A stretch of DNA of 64,000 nt from Wylensekiella montiformis (GTDB lineage Bacteria > Bacillota > Negativicutes > Selenomonadales > Selenomonadaceae). The stretch spans positions 62,001 to 126,000 of the forward strand of contig NZ_VUNL01000001.1 in the NCBI RefSeq assembly GCF_009697385.1, in the 5' to 3' direction. The position numbers were made by a program, and so were the translations under genes. Positions 51,988-59,293 of the stretch are shown piece after piece. The notes beneath the pieces are model-generated. The model saw only the letters and a list, made by a program, of their open reading frames with translations, was not told where the DNA came from and did no database searches. The stretch's first letter is position 1. Each line of letters begins with the position of its first letter.

Positions 51988-52524
51988 CTACTTTCCCATT
52001 CTAGTACGGAGCAGACGCTCCATCACGTCATCCTGCGGATTCGCTCCGCTATAGCCTCCCGCGCAGTTTTCCTTGACCACCTGATAAATCTGGTACCACA
52101 GTTGGTTGGCCTGTTTCATGTACTGCAAGCTGATGTTCACATAGGGCGATACGATAGCTGCCCCAGTCGTTGGATGCTTGGCTAGGAATCCGTAATTGGA
52201 GATAGCGTCCTGACATTGAATCCAGCGGGACACGGTCATGGCGTAATGCTCGATAAGCTCCGGGCTGACCAGTTCAGCACAGCCCTTTTCATTCAGCCAG
52301 TTCCATGTCTTTTCGTAAATCTCCACAGCGTAATTTTCCTGCCCGTTCTTCTGGGGTGCTTTGAGGTACTCCTTGGGAGCGGGCATTTCCATGCCTTTAA
52401 GATTGGCCGTTGGCAGCACCGCCACCTTGGCAGTCTTGCCTTCGTTGATTTTATCGGCGAGAGCTTTCTTCTTACGCCCGGCACCTGCTCTGGCACCGCC
52501 GCGATTTGTTCCGTCTTTGGCCAT
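51988..52524 (-). CDS. Terminase small subunit (P27 type)
   Basis: 178 residues: N-terminal basic MAKDGTNRGGARAGAGRKKK, then the helical P27 family region (AVEIYEKTWNWLNEKGCAELVSPELIEHYAMTVSRWIQCQDAISNYGFLA). It recognises the packaging site and feeds DNA to the large subunit. GGGAG is 8 bases before the ATG at 52524. HNH lies next upstream, as in HK97-like cos phages. Confidence 0.88.
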   Translation of the reverse strand: MAKDGTNRGGARAGAGRKKKALADKINEGKTAKVAVLPTANLKGMEMPAPKEYLKAPQKNGQENYAVEIYEKTWNWLNEKGCAELVSPELIEHYAMTVSRWIQCQDAISNYGFLAKHPTTGAAIVSPYVNISLQYMKQANQLWYQIYQVVKENCAGGYSGANPQDDVMERLLRTRMGK

Positions 52525-52559
52525 TCTCATCACTCCCTTCCCTCGTTTGATTTCTTGAT

Positions 52560-52691
52560 TTTTTCAAACGTTTTTCAAACAAAATCGGTGTTTTTCAAAG
52601 ATATATGGGGTTCCATAACTTTCAGTTATCCCCGTCCGCACAAGGGATAAGCCTCACGGGTACCCCCCTGCCTATTCCCCTGTTTGAAAAA
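52560..52691. repeat. TTTTTCAAAC repeats in the probable cos region
   Basis: TTTTTCAAAC occurs at 52560-52569 and 52571-52580, with TTTTTCAAAG at 52591-52600, and an inverted copy GTTTGAAAAA at 52682-52691. The 240-base gap between HNH and small terminase is where cos lies in HK97-type phages, so these repeats are candidate terminase binding sites. The cut site itself cannot be told by eye. Confidence 0.5.
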
Positions 52692-52764
52692 CGATTTTTT
52701 CGCGTGAGGGCAAGTGCCGGACGGACATTCGTCCTCACGTAGAGATTCATCCCGCCCCTGCCCC

Positions 52765-53145
52765 TCAGTAAATCCTGCGACTCCGCTTGTGAATCTTCTC
52801 ATGACAGCTGATGCACAGGCTTTGCAGGTTGCTCTCATCATGGGTGCCGCCATCTGCCAAGGGCAAAATATGATGAACCAGCTGTGCTGCTTTGTACTTG
52901 CCGTGGCTCTGGCACAACTCACATAAGGGATGGCGGCTGATGTACCTGTTCCGAATCCTTCGCCACCGCTCATCGTAGCGTTTGTGATGGTCATAGCCAC
53001 GAGTAAATTTCTCGTAGTGCTGTTCCATCATCTTGCGATGGTCTTCGCAGTAGCCGCTCTTATGGTCAGTCAGTTTTGGACAGCCGCTGTATCGGCATGG
53101 TCGCTTTGGTTTCATTGGCATGGGCTTCACCTCGATTCCGGGCAC
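52765..53145 (-). CDS. HNH endonuclease (terminase-associated)
   Basis: About 126 residues: an N-terminal zinc motif CRYSGCPKLT...CEDH, a second CELCQSHGK, then the HNH core VHHILPLADGGTHDESNLQSLCISCHEKIH. HNH proteins next to the terminase are part of cos cleavage in HK97-like phages. GGAGG stands 7 bases before a GTG at 53145, which I choose; a downstream ATG at 53121 is also possible. The ribosome site is part of a terminator hairpin. Confidence 0.88.
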   Translation of the reverse strand: MPGIEVKPMPMKPKRPCRYSGCPKLTDHKSGYCEDHRKMMEQHYEKFTRGYDHHKRYDERWRRIRNRYISRHPLCELCQSHGKYKAAQLVHHILPLADGGTHDESNLQSLCISCHEKIHKRSRRIY

Positions 53146-53146
53146 T

Positions 53147-53184
53147 AAAAAACCTCCTCGGGGATTGCTCCCGTTGGAGGTTTT
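53147..53184 (-). terminator. Terminator hairpin overlapping the HNH ribosome site
   Basis: On the minus strand AAAACCTCC and GGAGGTTTT pair over an 18-base loop and are followed by TTTTTTA. It ends the early transcript after the DUF1492-like gene. The right arm GGAGG is also the ribosome site of the HNH gene. Confidence 0.7.
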
Positions 53185-53231
53185 CATCTTTTTATTTCAT
53201 GTTACCATTTTAGCACTTTGAGGTAGGAATT

Positions 53232-53669
53232 CTAGTGAATTTTTGTGCACTCTTTATTTTTTCCCAAGATTTTTTCTACAGCGGCGAGTCCCTTAGAATG
53301 CAGGATGTGTACCCAACGGGAGCTGTAATGCATCTCTGCCGCAATCTCCTCCCATGACTTGAAGCTGAGATACCGGTGTTCCAAAAGCATCAGGCAGTTG
53401 GTATCCTGCACCTTGCTGAGTGTCTTCATGACATCCCGCTTCAAATCCACCAGATGGTCAATGTCATCGTTGATTTCATTCTCCAAGGCAATGATGTTGT
53501 CGATGGTATCTGCCATCCGCTGAACATTTCTCGTGCCGCTGACAGGCTCCGTTCCCAAGGTTGATGTGGCCTTTGTCGCCATGTCCTTAAGTGATGCCAG
53601 CTGATTCAGTTTGCTGTTTATCCGCTGGTCAGCCCAGTATGCCTGCTTCAGATATTCCTTTGCTGTCAT
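53232..53669 (-). CDS. DUF1492/ArpU-like late regulator
   Basis: 145 residues: helical N-terminal part (MTAKEYLKQAYWADQRINSKLNQLASLKDMATKAT) and a sigma-70-region-4-like C-terminus (VQDTNCLMLLEHRYLSFKSWEEIAAEMHYSSRWVHILHSKGLAAVEKIL). Members of this group sit just before the terminase genes and are thought to act as late activators. The start overlaps the helicase gene stop by four bases. The gene is followed by a terminator. Confidence 0.82.
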   Translation of the reverse strand: MTAKEYLKQAYWADQRINSKLNQLASLKDMATKATSTLGTEPVSGTRNVQRMADTIDNIIALENEINDDIDHLVDLKRDVMKTLSKVQDTNCLMLLEHRYLSFKSWEEIAAEMHYSSRWVHILHSKGLAAVEKILGKNKECTKIH

Positions 53670-55018
53670 TTCTGATTTCCTCCCATGTTCGCTTTTACTG
53701 CATCAATCAAGGCTGTCTGCGTCTTGTCCTTACGCTCCAGCGCCTTCATGACATCCTCATCAATCGTGCCTTCGGTGATGATGTGGATGATGCTGACGGT
53801 GTCTTTCTGCCCTTGGCGGTAGAGCCGGGCGTTGGTCTGCTGGTAGAGTTCCAAACTCCATGTCAGACTGAACCAAATGAGAATGGAACCGCCTGCCTGC
53901 AGGTTCAGTCCGTGCCCTGCCGAGGCTGGGTGGATAAGTGCCACAGGAATCTTCCCTGCGTTCCAGTCGGCGATGTCCTGACTGGTCTTTATCTCCCTGA
54001 CCTTCAGACGTTCCTTGATGCGTTCGGCTTCATGCTTGAACCAGTAAGCCACCAGCACAGGCCTGCCGTTAGCACTCTCCACCAAGTCCTCTAAGGCATC
54101 CAGCTTTTTGGCATGGATATCATGAGCCGTCCCCTCGCCATCGTAGACAGCACCGCCAGCCATCTGCAGGAGCTTATTGGACAGAGCCGCTGCACTCACG
54201 GCATCAATCTCGGTGTCGCCCACGGACACCACCAAGTCCTTTTTAAGACTGTCGTAGGCGCGGCGCTCCTTTGCCGTCATGGCTACAGTCTTGGTGCTCA
54301 CCACCAGCGGTGGCAGCTTGAGATAATCTGCCGACTTCATGGAGATGGTCACATCGCTTATCCGCCGATAGATTTCTTCCTCTGCCCCAACCTTGGGCTT
54401 GTAAGAAAAGACTATCTGCTGATTGCGCCTGTCCGGCAGGAAGAACTCATCGCGGTAGTGACCAATGAACCTGCCCAGCCGCTTGCCCATGTCCAGCAGG
54501 CGAAACTCTGCCCACAAGTCCATAAGCCCATTGGAACTTGGTGTTCCCGTCAGCCCCACAATTCTTTTCACCATAGGACGTACCCGCATAAGTGCCTTGA
54601 ACCTCCGAGCCTGTCTGGACTTGAAGGAACTCAGCTCGTCAATGACCACCATGTCAAAGTCAAAGGTGTTGTGGCTCACCAGCCAGTCCACATTTTCTCT
54701 GTTGATGATGGTGATCTCGGCCTTCTGCCGAAGGGCAGCTATCCGCTTGGCGGTACTGCCCACAGCCACGGCATAGGTCAGATTGGACAGGTGACTCCAC
54801 TTCTGTATTTCTGTCGGCCATGTGTCTCTTGCTACCCGAAGGGGGGCAATAATCAGCACCCTGCTGACCTCAAAACTATCATGCAAGAGTTCTTCAATCG
54901 CGGTCAGGGTGATTACCGTCTTGCCAAGACCGCAGTCAAGAAAAATGGCTGCGACCGGATTCTTCACAATGAAGTCAGTGGCAAAGTCCTGATACTGATG
55001 CGGTGAATAGTCCATCAT
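53666..55018 (-). CDS. SNF2-type DEAD/DEAH helicase
   Basis: 450 residues. Motif I LDCGLGKTVIT, motif II VIDELSSF (a DELS variant of DEAH), motif III VGLTGTPSSNG, and a C-terminal helicase half with ASAGHGLNLQAGG and QTNARLYRQGQKDTV (motif VI). This is the compact phage SNF2-like form, involved in replication or recombination. I use the ATG at 55018, with GAAGGAG 6-8 bases upstream, overlapping the previous stop by four bases; 23 in-frame upstream codons are unlikely. Confidence 0.9.
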   Translation of the reverse strand: MMDYSPHQYQDFATDFIVKNPVAAIFLDCGLGKTVITLTAIEELLHDSFEVSRVLIIAPLRVARDTWPTEIQKWSHLSNLTYAVAVGSTAKRIAALRQKAEITIINRENVDWLVSHNTFDFDMVVIDELSSFKSRQARRFKALMRVRPMVKRIVGLTGTPSSNGLMDLWAEFRLLDMGKRLGRFIGHYRDEFFLPDRRNQQIVFSYKPKVGAEEEIYRRISDVTISMKSADYLKLPPLVVSTKTVAMTAKERRAYDSLKKDLVVSVGDTEIDAVSAAALSNKLLQMAGGAVYDGEGTAHDIHAKKLDALEDLVESANGRPVLVAYWFKHEAERIKERLKVREIKTSQDIADWNAGKIPVALIHPASAGHGLNLQAGGSILIWFSLTWSLELYQQTNARLYRQGQKDTVSIIHIITEGTIDEDVMKALERKDKTQTALIDAVKANMGGNQK

Positions 55019-55278
55019 GCCATCTCCTTCTTGTAAAGCGGCCAGCCGATGCCGTTCACCTTCTTGATGCTGTCCCAATGGACACATTCCCTTGCCACCT
55101 TCAGCTTTACCAGCACATAACGGGGATAGACCTTCAACACCGTGCCAACGGCAGGAATAGCAGAACTGCTGCTCCTGCCCAGTCTGATTGCGCTATCGCA
55201 GGCTCCGTAGCTGTTGAAATCAATCTTGTCACCGGGCTTAATGCCAGCCATCATTTTGTCTACATGGCTAAGTTCCAT
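55015..55278 (-). CDS. Hypothetical phage early protein
   Basis: 87 residues (MELSHVDKMMAGIKPGDKIDFNSYGACDSAIRLGRSSSSAIPAVGTVLKVYPRYVLVKL...), a short beta-rich domain. No family recognised. It lies between the VRR-NUC nuclease and SNF2 helicase genes with overlaps at the 3' end, so it is co-translated with the replication genes. Confidence 0.6.
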   Translation of the reverse strand: MELSHVDKMMAGIKPGDKIDFNSYGACDSAIRLGRSSSSAIPAVGTVLKVYPRYVLVKLKVARECVHWDSIKKVNGIGWPLYKKEMA

Positions 55279-55283
55279 TTTGC

Positions 55284-55562
55284 TCACTCTCCAATCGCAT
55301 CCAGCACAGAGCCAATCTGCTCTACGCCATCAATTACAAATACCTTAAAACCCATTTTTCTCATCTGCTGTATGCGGCGTACCTGTATCGGTCTGGGCTT
55401 TTTCCCAGGAGCCTTGAGTTCCACAAAGCCCATCTTGCCATCAGGCAGCATCACGATGCGGTCAGGAACTCCAATGCAACCCGGGCTGACAAACTTCAAT
55501 GCCACACCTCTGCGCCGTACCGTTTCCACCACGAGTTTGCGTTCGATATCTCTTTCTTTCAT
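55284..55562 (-). CDS. VRR-NUC domain nuclease
   Basis: 92 residues: MKERDIERKLVVETVRRRGVALKFVSPGCIGVPDRIVMLPDGKMGFVELKAPGKKP carries the PD-(D/E)xK core with Asp in VPDRIV and E-x-K in VELKAPG. A small single-domain holiday-junction-type nuclease common in phage replication blocks. GGAGG is 7 bases before the ATG at 55562. Confidence 0.88.
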   Translation of the reverse strand: MKERDIERKLVVETVRRRGVALKFVSPGCIGVPDRIVMLPDGKMGFVELKAPGKKPRPIQVRRIQQMRKMGFKVFVIDGVEQIGSVLDAIGE

Positions 55563-55595
55563 AATGTCCTCCAAGCCACGTCATTGTATAATTTC

Positions 55596-55727
55596 TGGCC
55601 TAAGGGTGCAGGTCGATGAAGGTCGATACATAAACTTCTCTATATGGCTTTTTTATGCTAAAATTTCGCCCTAAAGGGGGTTTTATATACGACTTGCACC
55701 GACCTGCACCCTAATGCTCTTAGGCCA
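55596..55727. repeat. Ten-base-phased inverted repeat cluster at the end of the primase gene
   Basis: A left block TGGCCTAAGGGTGCAGGTCG (55596-55615) followed by a second GGTCGAT 10 bases on, and a right block with CGACTTGCAC at 55690-55699 and CGACCTGCAC at 55700-55709, then CCCTAA and CTTAGGCCA. The two blocks are inverted relative to each other, and each contains two copies of a G-TG-A-GTCG unit spaced exactly 10 bases. The region lies between the VRR-NUC start and the primase stop. Candidate replication origin or operator. Confidence 0.6.
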
Positions 55728-57951
55728 GGAATTCTCTGCCTTCCAGAAGCATCAGACCTTCTACTACCATTCCTTTCTTTGTCTTGCGTTTGATGAATCC
55801 ACGCAGTTCTAACGCAGAATAAAAGTCTGTGGTGCTACGCACATACTCCCCAGTGCTAACGGCATAGGCCCGATATGCGTTATAGAGCTCACCAGACTTT
55901 TCCTTGTAACTCTTATCCACCAAGCAACAGTCATCAAGGAAATGTCCCAGCCAGTCATTATTGTCACGATAGGCATCTATGGCTCTCTCCACACAGGACG
56001 GCTTTGAGAGGTGGAATCCACTCTGAATGACCTTCTGCGCCCCTTCAACTACCCAGGCAAGCACCGCAGGCCCAGCCTCCTCAAAGAGGTAATCCGAATA
56101 GTTCTTGATGTCGCTATTCCCTTCAATGACAGCGTCAAAAGGAATTACCAACAGCCGCCGCCAAGTACCTGGGTCATTGGCACCTACCCTCGGCAGATGG
56201 TTAGTGTAGAGCACCAGGGTATGGCTCGGCGTAAAATGGAACGGGTCTTTGTACTTCTTCTCAGCCTGGACGGCATCCGTGGAACAAAGCTGCTTGATGA
56301 GTGATGTGTTGAGCCGCATACCCTCGTCAAGCTCTGCCGCAATCAGCATACGTTTCCCCTTGGCCTCGGCCAGTTCAGGCTTCACGTTACGCTTGCAGCC
56401 AACGGTCAAAGTGTCCGCTGAGATATTGCCACTGTACGTTCCCAGCACTCTGGCGATAGTGTTCCAGAATGTGGATTTGCCATTGCGACCATCACCATAG
56501 GCAATGATGAGAGACTCCACATACACCTTGCCCACTGCTGCCAGCCCAACAATCTGCTGCACGTAATCCATTAGTTCGATGTCACCACAGAAGAATGTTC
56601 CAAGGGCATCCTGCCAAATCTTCGCCCCCTGCTCCCCTGGTGCGACAGAAGTAACCTTGGTAGCATAGTCAGAAGGCGAATGTTCCTTTCTGCCAAACAG
56701 CCCCAGCCGCAGGTCGTATGCTCCATTCGGTGTATTCAGCAGAAAAGCGTCATGGTCAAGGTCATCCACCTTGATTTCCAGCATAGGTTTTGCCGCCTGC
56801 AGGGCAGACAGTACATACTTCATGTCCCGGCGTTTCTGTACAAAGGCAAGGTAACTCATAGCCGACTGATAACGGGCATATGCCTTCATCTGTGCTTCCG
56901 TGATTTCCTTTTCCAGCGTCCTGCCGCCCTTGGTCAGTTTTTCCTGTGCCACGCCCAAGTCTGTAAGTTCCTTGACTGCCGCCTTAACTTCATCCTGAGC
57001 ATCAGCCAGTTGCAAATCCAGGAATTCCTCCATGGCACCAATGGCCTGTGCCCTTGATTCATTCCAGGTAACGCCGTCATAGCGAAGATAATCTGTGGCG
57101 GGCGTGTACTTGAGTTCATCTCGGTATTCCCTGGCCAGTACCTTGGCCTGTCCGATGTCGCTGTAATCAGCAGGTTTCAAAGAAACATGTTCATACTGCT
57201 CCGGCGGCACATATCCCGGCTGTTCCTGAACCCTCCTGGCAAAGCCCTCTGCACTATGCCAAATCTTGTCCAGTTCCTCATCGGACAGAGGCGGCTCACA
57301 CTTGGCGGCTTTCTCAAGAAAAATCTCATGAGCCCGTTCCGTTGCTCCATAGCGTTTCACCAGTTTTCCGGCAAAATGGGAAAGGGTGCTGTTGCGCTGT
57401 CCCTGCGGTATGCTGCCCTCTGTCTGGCAGGCCAGCACCAGCTGCTCAATCGACTGTTCCCCTTCGTGCCAGACTACCTTTTCACAGGGATGTCCATAAA
57501 TGAACCGCGCCGCATCAAGAGCGTTGCCATCAAAAAAGGGAAACCTTGCCTGAATGGCACGTTTCAGCCCGGCATATTCCCCTGCCTCCTCTATAGGTTC
57601 ATGAGGAAAATACACATGGAACCTGGGGCGTGGTGACTTGCCGTCCTTTACTTCCCCATCATGCCGGCTGGGAGCCAGTACATAACTCACATCCGGCAAC
57701 AACTCTGCCAGCTTTTCCGGCGTTATCCATTCAGCAGAAACATCTGAATGGTCATTATCGCAATCCATCACCAGCACATCCGCGCTCTGGAAATTTCCCA
57801 CGCTGCGCCTCCCCCCTTGGAATGCAGCACAAACATGGTCAACCGCCACTGCTGACTGGAATTCTGCCATACTGCTAATCCGGCATTCATGCGGATAGCA
57901 CACATTCTTCTCATTGCCACGGCAGTCAGCCGTATGTAACGTAAACCTCAT
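55720..57951 (-). CDS. D5-type primase-helicase (phage/plasmid P4 family)
   Basis: 743 residues. N-terminal primase-polymerase-like part with VMDCDNDHSD (about 61-70) and RFHVYF; then D5-N-like region and the SF3 helicase with Walker A AYGDGRNGKST (484-494), Walker B LIAAELDEG near 545 and VLYTNHLPR (sensor) near 590. This combination primes and unwinds phage DNA. Its start overlaps the DUF4406 gene by four bases. Its 3' end lies in the inverted repeat cluster. Confidence 0.9.
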   Translation of the reverse strand: MRFTLHTADCRGNEKNVCYPHECRISSMAEFQSAVAVDHVCAAFQGGRRSVGNFQSADVLVMDCDNDHSDVSAEWITPEKLAELLPDVSYVLAPSRHDGEVKDGKSPRPRFHVYFPHEPIEEAGEYAGLKRAIQARFPFFDGNALDAARFIYGHPCEKVVWHEGEQSIEQLVLACQTEGSIPQGQRNSTLSHFAGKLVKRYGATERAHEIFLEKAAKCEPPLSDEELDKIWHSAEGFARRVQEQPGYVPPEQYEHVSLKPADYSDIGQAKVLAREYRDELKYTPATDYLRYDGVTWNESRAQAIGAMEEFLDLQLADAQDEVKAAVKELTDLGVAQEKLTKGGRTLEKEITEAQMKAYARYQSAMSYLAFVQKRRDMKYVLSALQAAKPMLEIKVDDLDHDAFLLNTPNGAYDLRLGLFGRKEHSPSDYATKVTSVAPGEQGAKIWQDALGTFFCGDIELMDYVQQIVGLAAVGKVYVESLIIAYGDGRNGKSTFWNTIARVLGTYSGNISADTLTVGCKRNVKPELAEAKGKRMLIAAELDEGMRLNTSLIKQLCSTDAVQAEKKYKDPFHFTPSHTLVLYTNHLPRVGANDPGTWRRLLVIPFDAVIEGNSDIKNYSDYLFEEAGPAVLAWVVEGAQKVIQSGFHLSKPSCVERAIDAYRDNNDWLGHFLDDCCLVDKSYKEKSGELYNAYRAYAVSTGEYVRSTTDFYSALELRGFIKRKTKKGMVVEGLMLLEGREFLA

Positions 57952-58361
57952 ACTCTTGTTACCTCCTTCAAATCACGGGTGAAATACCGCACCCGCTTGC
58001 CCTCATCTGCTGCCATCTCGATTTCCATGGACATCCCCTCGGTAATCTCGCCAAAGGCCCAGACTTCATCACATCTGCGCAGAAGCAGGCAGTCCATCTT
58101 CATTGCTAGTCCCCGCTCTGTTGCCTCAGTGACAAACTGTGGAAAGAGCAGATGCGGTGCTATCGGCACACGCTTCTTGCTCACCACAAACCGGCAGTAA
58201 TTCCTTGCTCTCAGTACATTCACCCGCTCATTGCCGCGATAGGCAGAGCAGACATACACCACCGGCCATGCATTTTTCCGTTCTTCTGCCTCGACCTTTG
58301 CCAAAGCGAACTGGGCGGTGCGGTCTACATACCCCTCTGAATTAAAGCGTTCAATACACAT
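57948..58361 (-). CDS. DUF4406-like (nucleoside deoxyribosyltransferase fold) protein
   Basis: 137 residues: VVYVCSAYRGNERVNVLRARNYCRFV near 34-59 and CDEVWAFGEITEGMSMEIEMAADEGKRVRYF near 100-130 match the DUF4406 fold, related to 2-deoxyribosyltransferases. Frequent next to phage primases; substrate unknown. AGGGTTGA... precedes the ATG; the next gene's start overlaps its stop. Confidence 0.8.
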   Translation of the reverse strand: MCIERFNSEGYVDRTAQFALAKVEAEERKNAWPVVYVCSAYRGNERVNVLRARNYCRFVVSKKRVPIAPHLLFPQFVTEATERGLAMKMDCLLLRRCDEVWAFGEITEGMSMEIEMAADEGKRVRYFTRDLKEVTRV

Positions 58362-58364
58362 ATA

Positions 58365-59141
58365 TCAACCCTCCCGTTCGATAAGTGGCAGAATGCCACG
58401 CGCCTTCAAAAAATCGTAAAGGAACAGTCTGCCTTTCTGCGTCCAGTACGTATGCGGCTTGGCATGCTGAGTGCCATCTTCGCCGGCATAGTTATGGGTC
58501 TTGGTGCTGGTATACCCCTGCTCTGCATATTGCTGGTACAAAAGCCAGATGCCACTCTGCTTGAACTGAATCCCCTGCTCGTGCAAATAGGCATTGAGCC
58601 GTTTTGCCGACCAGCCATAATCCTTGGCAATGGTTGTAATGGGCATCAAATCCGGGCACTGCAGGATAAGGTCGTAATAGCTGACTTTCGGCTGCATTTC
58701 GGCAATCTGCTGATTCTGCACGGCCACCGTTCCTTCCAGCGACCTGCGCTTTTCACGCTCGGACTTGAGTTCCTGTAAAGCCTTGATGGCAATATCCGGA
58801 TTTGCCAGAATCTCATCCACTGCATAAAGACCATGCTTGCGGATAGACGGCAGCACCTCGGAGGTTACCCAACGTTTGAATGCCTTCGCCTTCGGCAGCT
58901 TGCTGGTAAGGATGAGACTATAAAGCCCAGACTCATTGATAAACCAACCACCACGCTGTCCCAAACTCAACGCCGTTTTGTCGTTGAGTTTATCTTCCTC
59001 ATCCACATGCATGGCGATTGCTTTGTTGGTATCAGCGTATCCGAGGATTTCTGCCACATCCTTGCCCACGAAAAACGGCTCACCGTTGACCGCCATGGTA
59101 CGCACCTTGCCGAACTCTTTGTTCTCGAAAACCTGAATCAT
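58365..59141 (-). CDS. Phage antirepressor (Bro-N and KilAC)
   Basis: 258 residues. N-terminal Bro-N (FGKVRTMAVNGEPFFVGKDVAEILGYADTNKAI ... LPKAKAFKRWVTSEVLPSIRKHG, about 1-105), a short coiled coil (about 115-145), and a KilAC/ANT domain (ITTIAKDYGWSAKRLNAYLHEQGIQFKQSGIWLLYQQYAEQGYTSTKT). Antirepressors of this kind interfere with the lysogeny repressor or regulate lytic promoters. It is the first gene after candidate promoter B, so it is probably controlled by the phage sigma-like factor. GGAGG is 7-8 bases before the ATG. Confidence 0.9.
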   Translation of the reverse strand: MIQVFENKEFGKVRTMAVNGEPFFVGKDVAEILGYADTNKAIAMHVDEEDKLNDKTALSLGQRGGWFINESGLYSLILTSKLPKAKAFKRWVTSEVLPSIRKHGLYAVDEILANPDIAIKALQELKSEREKRRSLEGTVAVQNQQIAEMQPKVSYYDLILQCPDLMPITTIAKDYGWSAKRLNAYLHEQGIQFKQSGIWLLYQQYAEQGYTSTKTHNYAGEDGTQHAKPHTYWTQKGRLFLYDFLKARGILPLIEREG

Positions 59142-59193
59142 AATGTTGTCCTCCTGCCCTATGGGCGATAGAATTGTTAACTCCTACATATAG

Positions 59194-59212
59194 AGGCGAA
59201 AAAATCAACCCC
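59194..59212 (-). promoter_or_regulatory. Repeated 19-bp element, copy B
   Basis: Identical to 26726-26744: GGGGTTGATTTTTTCGCCT on the minus strand followed by CTATATG. It starts 8 bases downstream of candidate promoter B and ends 52 bases before the antirepressor start. Confidence 0.5.
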
Positions 59213-59220
59213 TTCATAGG

Positions 59221-59251
59221 TAAGAGGACAAAATAGGCCACCTTGGTCACC
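59221..59251 (-). promoter_or_regulatory. Candidate phage promoter, copy B (GGTGACC-N14-TGTCCTCTT)
   Basis: Minus strand GGTGACC (59251-59245), 14 bases, TGTCCTCTTA (59230-59221). It begins one base after the T run of the DNA polymerase terminator and precedes the antirepressor gene. Confidence 0.68.
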
Positions 59252-59252
59252 C

Positions 59253-59285
59253 AAAAATAAAAAAAGGAGCAGATTTTTCTGCCCC
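59253..59285 (-). terminator. Terminator of the DNA polymerase gene
   Basis: On the minus strand GGGGCAGA/TCTGCTCC (one G-T pair) with a four-base loop is followed by seven T, A and five more T. It lies 9 bases after the polymerase stop. Confidence 0.85.
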
Positions 59286-59293
59286 TGCATAAC

